Assembly: GCF_002902945.1 (NCBI RefSeq)
Contig: NZ_CP026103.1
Coordinates: 1,550,001-1,614,000 of the forward strand
Source: Paraburkholderia caribensis
GTDB lineage: Bacteria; Pseudomonadota; Gammaproteobacteria; Burkholderiales; Burkholderiaceae
DNA length: 64,000 bases
Direction of reading: 5' to 3'
Shown here: piece after piece, positions 8,500 through 17,357 of the stretch
How the letters are laid out: each line of letters begins with the position of its first letter
Numbering within the stretch: position 1 is the stretch's first letter
Position numbers and translations under genes: made by a program
Notes under the pieces: generated by a model
What the model was told of the DNA's origin: nothing
The model's input: only the letters and a program-made list of their open reading frames with translations
The model's database searches: none

Positions 8500-9147
8500 A
8501 TGAATACCGAACTCACGCTTTACGAATCAAAGGCTTCTCCGAACGCTCGCCGCGTTCGCATTTTTCTTGCCGAGAAAGGCATCGAGATCCCGGCTAAAGC
8601 GGTGGATCTTGGCGCGAAAGAGCAATTCTCCGCTGCTTATGCCGCGATCAATCCTCGTCTTCAGGTTCCCGCGCTCGTTCTGCAAGACGGTACGACGATT
8701 GGTGAAGTCCCTGCAATCTGGCGTTACATCGAAGAAGCGTATCCGGCGAAGCCCGCTCTGCTGGGCACGACACCACAACAGAAAGCGCTGATTGCAATGT
8801 GGGAACGACGCGCCGAACTCGACGGATTCGCGGCAGTGATGGAAGGCGTGCGCAACGCCGTGGCCGGCTTGAAAGGCCGTGCGTTGTCCGGTCCGCATGC
8901 TTACGAGCAGATTCCCGAGATCGTCGAACGCAGCCAGTTGCGTGTGGCCAACTTCTTTGCCGACTTCAACGATCGTCTCAAGCAAGTGCCGTTCGTCGCA
9001 GGTGATGAATTCTCGGCGGCCGACATCACGACGCTGGTGACGATCGACTTTGCGGCAGGCGGTATGAAGATGAACGTTCCAGCAGAATTCGACGCGCTGC
9101 AGGCGTGGTACGGCAAGGTGTCGACGCGTCCTTCCTCGAAGGCGTAA
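8500..9147 (+). CDS. Glutathione S-transferase
   Basis: 215 residues from ATG 8500; the frame is open far upstream but the thioredoxin-like domain begins here (LTLYESKASPNARRVRIFLAEK). The N-domain has the SPNARR active-site helix start and VPALVL cis-proline; the C-domain is helical with PFVAGDEFSAADIT, the N-capping box of GSTs. It conjugates or reduces electrophiles with glutathione. As last gene of the operon it may clear reactive enones that the old yellow enzyme and SDRs handle (inference). Codon use is slightly less GC-rich than in its neighbours. Confidence 0.93.
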   Translation: MNTELTLYESKASPNARRVRIFLAEKGIEIPAKAVDLGAKEQFSAAYAAINPRLQVPALVLQDGTTIGEVPAIWRYIEEAYPAKPALLGTTPQQKALIAMWERRAELDGFAAVMEGVRNAVAGLKGRALSGPHAYEQIPEIVERSQLRVANFFADFNDRLKQVPFVAGDEFSAADITTLVTIDFAAGGMKMNVPAEFDALQAWYGKVSTRPSSKA

Positions 9148-9180
9148 AGAACTGCAACAGTACTATTTGGGTCGTAGCGG

Positions 9181-9204
9181 CGGTGCCTGAGTTTTCAGGC
9201 ATCG
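9181..9204 (+). terminator. Possible terminator of the redox operon
   Basis: A 10-bp stem (CGGTGCCTGA / TCAGGCATCG, one G-U pair) with a GTTT loop lies 33 bp after the GST stop. There is no T-run behind it, so termination efficiency is uncertain. Confidence 0.4.
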
Positions 9205-9324
9205 CCGTAGCTTGCTGATTCGCCGGCACTCAGGCGTTGTCGAATGACTGCCAATAATGGCAATGCGCCGCCACAGACATGGCGCCGCAGGAATATCGCG
9301 CTCTGGCTGACAAGCGAAGCAAGG

Positions 9325-9777
9325 CTAGCCGCGCGCTTCGGGCCCGGCGCCGCCTTCATCCAGCGGCGGCTTCAGCATCTCCGAACAGACCTTCAGCACA
9401 TCGCGCCAGCTGACGATTCCCACCGGCCTCGACCCGCCGTCGACAATCGGAATACAAGAGACAGGATGCGACAGAAACAACTGGATGGCCTCGCTCACCT
9501 CGGCGTCCGGCCGCAGCGTAATGGGCTTGCGGCTCATGATGTGATGCACGCGCCGGTTCAGCGTGGCGGTATCGCGCTGAGTCTCGACCACGCTATCGAT
9601 AAACGGACTCAAGGCGCGCAACAGATCGCGGTCGGATACGACGCCTTGCAGTTCCCGATCCTCAACGACGAGCAGATGATGAAACCCGGATTGCTCGAAT
9701 ATGTCCTTGACGGTTTGGAGCGTGTCGTCGAAACCGATCGTTACGACGCGCTTCGTCATCAGATCTTCTACTTTCAT
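9325..9777 (-). CDS. CBS-domain-pair protein
   Basis: 150 residues from ATG 9777 (MKVEDLMTKRVVTIG), the typical start of stand-alone CBS-pair proteins. Two CBS motifs span about residues 7-60 and 75-130 (GVVSDRDLLRAL; VGIVSWRDVL). Such proteins bind adenine nucleotides and serve as energy or redox sensors; the partner is unknown. It is divergent from the thioesterase-like gene at 9977. Confidence 0.9.
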   Translation of the reverse strand: MKVEDLMTKRVVTIGFDDTLQTVKDIFEQSGFHHLLVVEDRELQGVVSDRDLLRALSPFIDSVVETQRDTATLNRRVHHIMSRKPITLRPDAEVSEAIQLFLSHPVSCIPIVDGGSRPVGIVSWRDVLKVCSEMLKPPLDEGGAGPEARG

Positions 9778-9976
9778 CGTTGAACTCTCTGTTATTGCGG
9801 GGAAACAGGTGCGGCGCGGAACCGCGCACGCTCCAGTCAGTGCCGCCCGTTCACCGCCCCACCAGTCCTTTAACGGCATTAGAAATGGAAACTCCAGTCG
9901 AGGGGCCAGAATTGGGGCGTTCCTTCATGCAGGAGGAATGCGTTGCCGCCGCCAGCGGCATCCCAAGGAGCAATGC

Positions 9977-10474
9977 ATGTTGACTCGCGAAGCCATCCCT
10001 CAAGTTCTGTCGCGTACTTCCGAACTGTTGTCGGCCGATAACCTCGAGGGGGCCCCCCAGAAAACCTTTCACCATGTCATCGACATCTACCTCAAGGATT
10101 CCAATGCCTTCATGAATACGTATTTCGCCCGTTACTTCGAGTGGCAGGGCGTCTGCCGGGAACGCTGGTTCCATGAGTGCATTCACAACAATCTGCTGGC
10201 CGCCGGGGGCACCTTTGTCACGAAACGCGCGCATCAGGAATACGTGCAGGAGACGTTTCCGTTCCAGCGCGTCGACTGCTACCTGAACACGTTCCAGGTC
10301 CGGCAATGTTCGGCGTACCTGCTGTTCCGTTTCTGCGTGGATGGACGGCCTGTGTCGCACGGATATCAGCAGATTCTGTTTGCCGGAATGGACAAACGGA
10401 TCCGGCGTTTCCCGGAAGGAATCATCGAACGGGTCAAGGAATATGAAGTGATCCTGCCGTCCGTCACGAACTAG
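9977..10474 (+). CDS. Hotdog-fold acyl-thioesterase-like protein
   Basis: 165 residues. Start ATG 9977 (MLTREAIPQ) follows AAGGAG by six bases. The signature YFARYFEWQGVCRERWF (about residues 48-64) resembles the 4-hydroxybenzoyl-CoA/enediyne thioesterase group of single hotdog proteins, where this helix carries the active-site region. The second half has VDCYLNTFQVRQCSAYLLFRF, the long hotdog strands. Substrate unknown. It converges on the sensor-kinase gene and the two share a CTAG at 10471-10474, each using it as its TAG stop. Confidence 0.65.
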   Translation: MLTREAIPQVLSRTSELLSADNLEGAPQKTFHHVIDIYLKDSNAFMNTYFARYFEWQGVCRERWFHECIHNNLLAAGGTFVTKRAHQEYVQETFPFQRVDCYLNTFQVRQCSAYLLFRFCVDGRPVSHGYQQILFAGMDKRIRRFPEGIIERVKEYEVILPSVTN

Positions 10475-11928
10475 TCGATTCCACCCTGCCCGGCGCGCGA
10501 GCGCCGGGCCCGCGCCGGCGGATCGTGCACTGCGCGGTCCGCCGCCGAACCCGGCTCCGGCAATCTGAGCGTGAACGTGGTGAGCACGCCCGGTGTCGAT
10601 GCACACGAGATCGTGCCGCCGAACGCGTCGCACACTCGCCTGCAGAAATCGAGCCCCATGCCGCCTGCGTGTCCGTGCGGCCTGGTCGAATAGAACGGAT
10701 CGAAGATATGCGGCAGCACGTCGGCTGCGATACCCGGACCGGTATCGTTGAAGTGAACGACGCAAAAACCGCCGTCGCGCCCCGCGCTGATCGTGATGCT
10801 GCCCGAGCCGCTCGACTCGATCGCGTACAGCGCATTTTTCAACAGGTTGAAGATGACGAACGCGAACAGCGAATCCGTGCCCGAGAATCGCAACTGCGGG
10901 TCGATCGGGATGACGGAGACGCGACCGCGCTCGCCCGGCAGGAACGGATAGCGCTCCAGCGCCGATTCGACGCAGTGCCTGATCGACTGCGGGCCGAAGC
11001 TGCGGCGATCAAGCCGGTCCAGTGTGAACGAAGCAAGCGACATCTCGACCACGGTACTCGTGCTGTCGATCTGACGGCGAATCGCGCGGGTAAGGGTCGG
11101 CAGCCGCTCGGACTGTCCGGGATACAGCCCGTTGACGAGCAACTGGTGCCGCACGGCAAGCTGATATCCGCGTAGCAATTCCGGCAACGCGTTGCCGAGT
11201 TCATCGGCATGCATGCCGATCACTTCGAGCGGCATCGCGACTTCTTGCGCGACCGTCGCGGCGAGAAAGTACTGCCGCATCAGCCCATGCCGGACAATGG
11301 TGATGGCGAGAATGCCCAGACTAATGGCAATGAAGATGACGCCGGGCGGATAGAACACATAGCCGTAGTTGACGGCATAGTCGCCCGCCGCTAAAGAATA
11401 GAGGCACAGGCTCACGAGACAAAGGCCCAGCAAGCGCCGTCTGTGACGGGCACGCGCCTGACGCCTCGATACGATCAGCAGCCATCCGCTGCGAGCGGCG
11501 AGCAACACGGTCTGCATCACGTGCACCGGGTGCAAGCGCCCGGCAAGCGGATAATCGCCGAAGAAATGCACGCCGAAACCGGCTACCACCTCGTCGCTCG
11601 TGATCAGCAACACCGCGAGGATCACGCACAGCGCATACGACGCCGTCAGTAGAGGCCGCTCGTCGCGCCGTTCGACGAGCTCGGTCACGAAGTGATAGAA
11701 GGTTGTTGGCAGGAACAGGATGAAGAAATAGCCTGCCTTGACCAGTATGCCGGCCGTTTCGGGGCTCGTGGTCTGAAACAGGAACGCCCACGTGCCCTGC
11801 CACGCGAAGGTCGCCATGCACATCAACGCGAATGGCGTCGACAGACGCGTCACGCCTTCAGTCAGCAGGACGTAGACACCGAAGCCCAGGAACAGCGCGG
11901 ATACGAACGCTGGCAAGGTCGAATACAT
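10471..11928 (-). CDS. 7TM sensor histidine kinase-like protein lacking the phosphoacceptor His
   Basis: 485 residues. Residues 1-210 form about seven membrane segments of the type in HisKA_7TM and CqsS/LqsS-like kinases. The ATPase domain is intact: N box FNLLKNALYAI, G1 NDTGPGI, F box DPFYST and G2 GGMGLDF. The H box, however, reads AQEVAMPL, where the family has SHELRTPL; Gln228 (CAA at 11245-11247) replaces the phosphorylated His. No receiver domain follows. It may therefore be a pseudokinase that works as a phosphatase, partner of another kinase, or non-signalling sensor (inference). No response regulator is adjacent. Confidence 0.8.
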   Translation of the reverse strand: MYSTLPAFVSALFLGFGVYVLLTEGVTRLSTPFALMCMATFAWQGTWAFLFQTTSPETAGILVKAGYFFILFLPTTFYHFVTELVERRDERPLLTASYALCVILAVLLITSDEVVAGFGVHFFGDYPLAGRLHPVHVMQTVLLAARSGWLLIVSRRQARARHRRRLLGLCLVSLCLYSLAAGDYAVNYGYVFYPPGVIFIAISLGILAITIVRHGLMRQYFLAATVAQEVAMPLEVIGMHADELGNALPELLRGYQLAVRHQLLVNGLYPGQSERLPTLTRAIRRQIDSTSTVVEMSLASFTLDRLDRRSFGPQSIRHCVESALERYPFLPGERGRVSVIPIDPQLRFSGTDSLFAFVIFNLLKNALYAIESSGSGSITISAGRDGGFCVVHFNDTGPGIAADVLPHIFDPFYSTRPHGHAGGMGLDFCRRVCDAFGGTISCASTPGVLTTFTLRLPEPGSAADRAVHDPPARARRSRAGQGGID

Positions 11929-12304
11929 AATGCCTTATGTGTGTTTCGCCGCTGATTGTTCCTCGGAAGGCTGACGGGTCGAGTTGCAGCAAGCTCGGTC
12001 CACCCGACCAGACAGCGAGCCGACAACGTTTGCCTGAATGTCGTCAAGCGACTCGCGTTCCCCATCAGCATAGCGGCGTTGTTGTTTTCGGTCGCACTGG
12101 CAGCCGTGTTCGCACCAGACCGCTGGCGCTGTTTCGTTCCGGCGGTGCCACGATTTTAGCGCAACATTTCAGTGCCGCTATTCGTGCGCAGACGCGCCAT
12201 CTGGTCGAGATTCTGCATGATCCCCGTCGAGGCGGTGTTCTGGTCGTGCCGGGCGACCCGGCTATGGCGACCACACCTTCGACGTGCGTCACCCGTAAAC
12301 GAAC
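11929..12304. other. Intergenic region upstream of the kinase-like gene
   Basis: About 375 bp between the glycosidase terminator and the kinase-like gene. On the minus strand a frame ending with TAA near 12160 reads NTASTGIMQNLDQMARL then RTNSGTEMLR; this looks protein-like but I cannot name it, and it could be a gene relic. No convincing promoter or further gene is seen. Confidence 0.4.
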
Positions 12305-12338
12305 AAGGGACCCAGGAAGTTGCCCTCCTGGGTCCCTT
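12305..12338 (-). terminator. Strong hairpin terminator of the secreted glycosidase gene
   Basis: A perfect 13-bp stem (AAGGGACCCAGGA at 12305-12317 with TCCTGGGTCCCTT at 12326-12338) and an 8-base loop, 22 bp past the stop of the minus-strand glycosidase. On that strand it is followed by GTTCGTTTAC, a weak T-rich tail. Confidence 0.75.
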
Positions 12339-12359
12339 GAAGACAGCAGGCGTCGACGC

Positions 12360-14621
12360 TTACTGTCCCGTGTATCCAACCGGCACGGTCGAATTGTTCT
12401 TCGCGACCGTCGCGTTGTTCGACACGATGTACTGCGGCACTTCCGTCAGCGTGAGCGACACCTGGCCGTTCGAATACGGAAGCGTCGTGACGTTGCCATA
12501 CCCGTCGATCTTCGTGACGTTGCCCGACGTGCCCGCGTTGTCCACCTGCAGCGAATAGGTCGTCGAATAGGTCGTGCTATACACGCCATTGACGGGCCAC
12601 TGGCTGTTGTTGTGCGTCCACGCGGCCGTCACGACCTTGCCGTTGTTCAGCTGCTGGAAGTCGTACACGAAGGTGCCCGAAGGCGTGTTCTTCACGCGGC
12701 CCAACGTATTGGTGCCGTCGAGCACACGCGTCATCGTGGCAAACGCCATCGCTTCCGGCTTCGGCGACAGGTTCGACGCGCCGAACGCGCCCTGCGCATT
12801 GTTCAGGTCGAAGAACGAACCGTAGCCCACTTCGCCCGGATAGTCCGCGCCGTAGAACAGCGTCGTGAGCTGCGCGCCGCCGCCCAGCACGATGATGTGC
12901 GAGCGCACCCCAACGGCCGCATGCGCGAACAGCTGGTTTTGCGACGGCACGGTGGGACCATACGCCAGACCCGGATCGTAGCTCGTGCCCGCTTCCGTGA
13001 AGAACAGCTTCATGTTCGGCTTGCCGTTCTGCATCACCTGACGCAACTGCGCCATCTGGTTGTCCAGCGCATTGGCCTGGTTCGCGGCGCTCGGGTCCGA
13101 ATCGTATTGCTCCGGCGGATGCGCCGGGTAGGTACCCGCATTCCAGTAGCCGTGCGTCGAGACGGCATCGATGTAATTCCACAGGCCGAGTGCACCGAAC
13201 TTCTGCAGATAGCCGGTCGTGCACGTCGTGCAGTTCGCGGCGAACGGATTGCCCGTGCCCATCACGACCGCGTTCGGATCGGTCGAGTGGATGCCTTCAT
13301 AGGCAGCCTTGTACATCGCGACGAAATTCGCGTCGCTATCGGCCCAGCCGAGACTCGGCTCCCACGTCACCTGATAATAATTCTTCTGCTGGTTCGGGTA
13401 GTTGGCCGCGCGGATCAGGCTTGTATCCGTACCCACCTTCGCCATGAAGTTCTGGTACGCGGTCAGATCCTTCGGTGCGTAGTAGCTGTCCGTGAACTGA
13501 CCCGTCTTCGAATTCCACGCCGGGATGCCGTCGAGCCGCACGATACGCATCTGATCGGGATTGGCCTTATAGAACGGATCGAGATCGTTCACGCTCGGCG
13601 TGTACGTGTTAGGACCATTCGGCTCCATCTGCGACTGCTGACGATTGTCGATCGTCCACGTGATGCCCAGCGCGCGCAGTGCCGCGATGTTGCCGTTGAA
13701 CCCTTGCATGCCGAAACGGTGCTGGTCCTGATGCGCGTACGTGACCGTGCCGAGTGCCGAGGCGAGATTCGGCAGCACGCCGAACGTCGCAATGCCTGTC
13801 GGACGCGTGCCGCTACGCGGCAGCGTGCCGCCATTCGCGCGCAGCGTGGCCGTGATCGCGCCATAGCCCGACCATGTCGACTTGCACGAGAGGGTGTTGG
13901 TCTGCACGCCAGCGCTCACCGGGAAACTGCCCTGCGTCCTGATCGCGCCATTCGAATCCGCGATCGACCAGATCACGGTATCCGCGTTCGGTGCGTTCGT
14001 CGTGACCGTGAGGTTGAACGGCGCGTTGTTCTGGAACACGCGCAGGCCATCGGTGGTCGGCGTGTCGGCCGTGATCAGGCCGTTCGCCGTGCCGCCAGCC
14101 TTCTGCACCGCCGTTCCGCACGAGATCGCCGCGCTGGACGAAGGTGACGGTGCGGGTGCGGGCGTTGGTGTCGGTGTCGGTGTCGGCGTCGGCGTGGGAG
14201 TCGGTGTCGGCGTTGGTGTCGGCGTCGGCGTTGGTGTCGGCGTAGGCGTCGGTGTCGGCGTCGGCGCCGGCGCGGGAGCCGGCGTTGCAGCCGGCGAGCC
14301 GGCCGCGACGGCACGCACCCAGCACGCTTTTCCGTAGCCGTACGCAGGGTCCGTATTCGACACCGCGCCGACATAGCAGCCAACGCCATTCGTGAACGTA
14401 CGCGGCGCCGTGAGCATCACGGAGGGCGCGTTAGGCGGCACGGCGCCAAACACGACAGAGCCCGTTCCGAGGAACGAGCAGTTGCTATTCTCTTTGCCGC
14501 ACAGTGTGTATGACTGGCCTGCAACGGTAATCGTCGATGCCTGGGCGTACGCCTGCTCTGCACCAAACGAAGCCAGCACGGTTGCCGAGGCAACACCCAA
14601 TAGTTTCCAATAGCTCATCAT
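12360..14621 (-). CDS. Secreted glycoside-hydrolase-like protein with Thr-Pro linker
   Basis: 753 residues. A signal peptide (about 1-27, cleavage near AYA-QAS) is followed by a small Cys-rich module (about 28-105: LCGKENSNCSFLGTG, GCYVG, GKACW) like modules attached to actinobacterial glycosidases. A Thr-Pro/Ala-Pro linker covers residues about 113-158. The catalytic part looks like a clan GH-A TIM barrel: Glu421 in TWEPSLGW is the candidate acid/base and Glu543 in FFTEAGTS the candidate nucleophile, 122 residues apart. The substrate and GH family are not certain; GH39-like is my best guess. A second ATG at 14618 is possible. Confidence 0.7.
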   Translation of the reverse strand: MMSYWKLLGVASATVLASFGAEQAYAQASTITVAGQSYTLCGKENSNCSFLGTGSVVFGAVPPNAPSVMLTAPRTFTNGVGCYVGAVSNTDPAYGYGKACWVRAVAAGSPAATPAPAPAPTPTPTPTPTPTPTPTPTPTPTPTPTPTPTPTPTPAPAPSPSSSAAISCGTAVQKAGGTANGLITADTPTTDGLRVFQNNAPFNLTVTTNAPNADTVIWSIADSNGAIRTQGSFPVSAGVQTNTLSCKSTWSGYGAITATLRANGGTLPRSGTRPTGIATFGVLPNLASALGTVTYAHQDQHRFGMQGFNGNIAALRALGITWTIDNRQQSQMEPNGPNTYTPSVNDLDPFYKANPDQMRIVRLDGIPAWNSKTGQFTDSYYAPKDLTAYQNFMAKVGTDTSLIRAANYPNQQKNYYQVTWEPSLGWADSDANFVAMYKAAYEGIHSTDPNAVVMGTGNPFAANCTTCTTGYLQKFGALGLWNYIDAVSTHGYWNAGTYPAHPPEQYDSDPSAANQANALDNQMAQLRQVMQNGKPNMKLFFTEAGTSYDPGLAYGPTVPSQNQLFAHAAVGVRSHIIVLGGGAQLTTLFYGADYPGEVGYGSFFDLNNAQGAFGASNLSPKPEAMAFATMTRVLDGTNTLGRVKNTPSGTFVYDFQQLNNGKVVTAAWTHNNSQWPVNGVYSTTYSTTYSLQVDNAGTSGNVTKIDGYGNVTTLPYSNGQVSLTLTEVPQYIVSNNATVAKNNSTVPVGYTGQ
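14148..14287 (-). repeat. Hexanucleotide-type repeat encoding the (Thr-Pro)n linker
   Basis: On the plus strand this stretch is built of imperfect GGTGTC / GGCGTC units, read on the minus strand as Thr-Pro codons. Unit length is a multiple of three, so copy-number change would alter linker length without breaking the frame. Confidence 0.85.
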
Positions 14622-15568
14622 TGTCCGTTGATCCCGGTGAAATCAGTTTTCCCCGAAAGTCCAGCAAGATCGTTGACAGATCGTCCCGCTGTGGCGTTTT
14701 CGAAATACAAAGAAACCGGCATCGACTATTTATTACGGATTACTTACTACAATGTCCAGGCATGAGCAGGACACGCGTTCATGCAATCTCGCTTTCGATG
14801 ACCGGGAACGTGCGGAGACCCCGCGCTAGCGCGGATCGATTCCCTGTACACATCTGATACCAGATCAGATGATTTGATAGACGAGCCGAGACCGACTCCT
14901 GCAATCAGGAATCCTCAACTACGGCTGAGTCGTCTTGCGCGTTTTGGCAACAACATGCCGTCGAGAGCCCTTTCGGGTTCGACGAAATTGATCTACATCA
15001 ATGTGATACAGGCAACGTCGGGCATTGCATTTCCGCGGTCGACATCTACGCAGAACCTGCGTCCACCCGTCTGGACGGAGACAAACTGGCACCTCTGCGC
15101 AAGCGCCGTAGGTAGCAATTACTTCCGTCCGATCCCTACCAAGTACTAATTACAGAAAATTTCAAGGCAGACGAATTATAAACGTTTCATTCATGTAACG
15201 TCGCCCGAAAAAAACCCAAAAGGTAATGTCGCCGGTAATTTCGGAGAAATTTTGAGATCTGATTTCGTGAAGCGGGATTGATCAGGGAAGATTCACCCGT
15301 GACCGCCCGCAAAAAGTAAATTCATGATCGATATGGATATTTTTTCTGCTTTTTCGTAATACGAATGCGCCATTCATGCGTTTAAATTTTCAATGCGCAC
15401 GATAACGGGGAAATGATCGATCCCGATTAATAAGAATATCCTCCGATTATTACGCGAACCCGCAGCGCGATTAAATAGGGCGCGTCCACCTCATTGAATA
15501 TTGCGCGCCCGATTCCCGCAGACTCAGATCGCCATTGAAAAGCCGCGCACTCGCAACGGCCATTCGCT
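14622..15568. other. AT-richer intergenic region upstream of the glycosidase
   Basis: About 950 bp with visibly lower GC than the rest of the window, especially 15150-15500. I find no supported gene, tRNA or clear promoter. Its position upstream of the minus-strand glycosidase makes it a probable regulatory or recently acquired stretch. Confidence 0.5.
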
Positions 15569-15754
15569 TCAGGCCGTCGTGCCGCCGTCAATCGCGGCGA
15601 GCACCTCGCGGGTGAATGTCGGATCGTTCAACTCGAGGTGTGCCGATAATCGCCCCGTCACTTCCTGAAGCAGCCAGCCAAACGGCCGGCTTACCTCGAT
15701 GCCGCGACGATTCAGTTCGCTTCGCGGCGCCGATGGCCGCCCACTACACCGCAA
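15569..15754 (-). pseudogene. Unassigned protein-like fragment after yejF
   Basis: 61 codons overlapping the last bases of yejF. The C-terminal part (VSRPFGWLLQEVTGRL, then HLELNDPTFTREVLAAI) looks like a real protein end, but no ribosome site or N-terminal domain is visible. It may be the 3' relic of a lost gene. I cannot name the family. Confidence 0.3.
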
Positions 15755-17357
15755 GCGGCGTTGCAGACATCATCGAGGCAGCCACGAGCTTGCGTGTGTA
15801 GGGATGCGTCGGTGCCTCCATCACGTCGTGCGTTTCGCCCGTTTCGACGATACGCCCGGACTTCATCACCGCCACCCGATGCGCCATCGCGCGTATCACG
15901 GCCAGATCGTGCGTGATGAACAGATAGCTCAGCCTGCGGCTCTTTTGCAGATTCGCGAGCAGGCTCAGCACCTGCTTTTGTATCGACACGTCGAGCGCGC
16001 TGGTCGGCTCGTCGAGAATCAGGATTTCCGGCTCGACGGCAAGCGCGCGGGCAATCGCAATTCGCTGCCGCTGCCCGCCCGAAAACTCCTGCGGATACCG
16101 CAGCATCACGTCCCACGGCATGCCCACTTCCTGCAACAGCGCGGCGACCCGTTCGCGCCGCGCATGCGCATCCAGTCCCGGACGATGCACGCGCAAGCCT
16201 TCGCCCACGATCTGCTCGACTGCCATGCGCGGCGACAAAGAGCCGAACGGGTCCTGAAATACGACTTGCAACTTCGCATACAGCGACTTGCGCGACGACG
16301 TGGTGCGCAACGTCGACAACGGCATGCCGTCGATATGAACGCTTCCCGCTGCGGGATGTTGCAAGCCGAGCAGGGTTGCCGCAAGCGTCGATTTACCGGA
16401 ACCGGATTCGCCGACTATGCCCAACGTCTCGCCGTGCCGCAACGACAGATCGATGCCGTGCAACGCGCGAAATGCCCGGCGCCTGAACACGCCGCTCGTC
16501 GCATAGTCGACAGATAACCCTTGCACTTCCATCACACGTTTCGCATTGGACGCGACCGGCGAGACCTGCCGCTGCGGCTCGCTCGCAAGAAGCTTTTGCG
16601 TATAGGGATGACGCGGCGCGTCGAACAGTTCCTTCGTCTCGCCGCTTTCGACGAGCACGCCCTTTTCCATCACCGCTACGCGCTGCGCGAAGTGCCGCAC
16701 GAGGTTGAGGTCGTGCGTGATCAACAGAACAGCCATGCCGTGATGCGCGGCCTCCTGTTCCTGCAGATCGATCAGCAGATCGACGATCTGCCGTCGCACG
16801 GTCACGTCGAGCGCGGTGGTCGGTTCATCGGCCAGCAGCAGACGCGGTCTGCACGCAAGCGCCATCGCGATCATCGCGCGTTGACGTTGACCGCCCGACA
16901 GTTGATGGGGATAGCTGTCGATGCGCCGCTCCGGCTCGGGAATGCCCGTGCGCGCCAGCAATTCGATGCCCCGTGCCCGTGCAGCATTGGCGCGCAAGCC
17001 TTCATGCAGCCGCAGGCTTTCCGCAATCTGCTGCCCGATGGTGAAGAGCGGATTCAACGCGGTCATCGGTTCCTGAAAGACCATCGCGACGTCCGCGCCG
17101 CGTATGCCGCGCATTTGCTGCTCGGACTTTTGCAGCAGATCTTCGCCGTCGAGCATGATGCGCCCGCTCGTTTTCGCATGCTCGACAAGGCGCAAAACGG
17201 ACAGCGCCGTCACGCTCTTTCCCGAGCCCGACTCGCCCACCAGCGCGACGCGCTCGCCCGCAGCGACGCTCAGGCAAAGATTGTCGACGACGCGCTTTTC
17301 GCCTTGCTCGCCGAAGCACACCGTCAAATGATCGATTTCCAGAAGTGGCTTTGTCAT
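15744..17357 (-). CDS. yejF: Peptide ABC transporter, dual ATPase YejF
   Basis: 537 residues with two complete nucleotide-binding domains in one chain, as in YejF. NBD1 (about 1-265): Walker A GESGSGKS, signature LSGGQRQR, Walker B LLLADEPT. NBD2 (about 275-535): GESGSGKS, FSGGQRQR, LILDEPTSALD. Each is followed by the HPYT oligopeptide-transporter C-motif. Start ATG 17357 overlaps the yejE stop (TAATG), implying translational coupling. It powers the YejBE permease for peptide and peptide-nucleotide (microcin C type) uptake. Confidence 0.93.
   Translation of the reverse strand: MTKPLLEIDHLTVCFGEQGEKRVVDNLCLSVAAGERVALVGESGSGKSVTALSVLRLVEHAKTSGRIMLDGEDLLQKSEQQMRGIRGADVAMVFQEPMTALNPLFTIGQQIAESLRLHEGLRANAARARGIELLARTGIPEPERRIDSYPHQLSGGQRQRAMIAMALACRPRLLLADEPTTALDVTVRRQIVDLLIDLQEQEAAHHGMAVLLITHDLNLVRHFAQRVAVMEKGVLVESGETKELFDAPRHPYTQKLLASEPQRQVSPVASNAKRVMEVQGLSVDYATSGVFRRRAFRALHGIDLSLRHGETLGIVGESGSGKSTLAATLLGLQHPAAGSVHIDGMPLSTLRTTSSRKSLYAKLQVVFQDPFGSLSPRMAVEQIVGEGLRVHRPGLDAHARRERVAALLQEVGMPWDVMLRYPQEFSGGQRQRIAIARALAVEPEILILDEPTSALDVSIQKQVLSLLANLQKSRRLSYLFITHDLAVIRAMAHRVAVMKSGRIVETGETHDVMEAPTHPYTRKLVAASMMSATPLAV

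Noticed and set aside
9244..9783. Plus-strand ORF opposite the CBS gene
   Set aside because: CBS motifs are clear on the minus strand; this frame has none.
11956..12159. Small plus-strand ORF (67 codons) with one hydrophobic stretch upstream of the kinase gene
   Set aside because: No ribosome site, no recognisable family and unusual composition; one membrane-like stretch is not enough.
11937..14147. Plus-strand open frame of 736 codons over the glycosidase gene
   Set aside because: It is Arg/His-rich, lacks any domain and runs antisense to a gene with a signal peptide, catalytic motifs and a terminator; it is a high-GC shadow.
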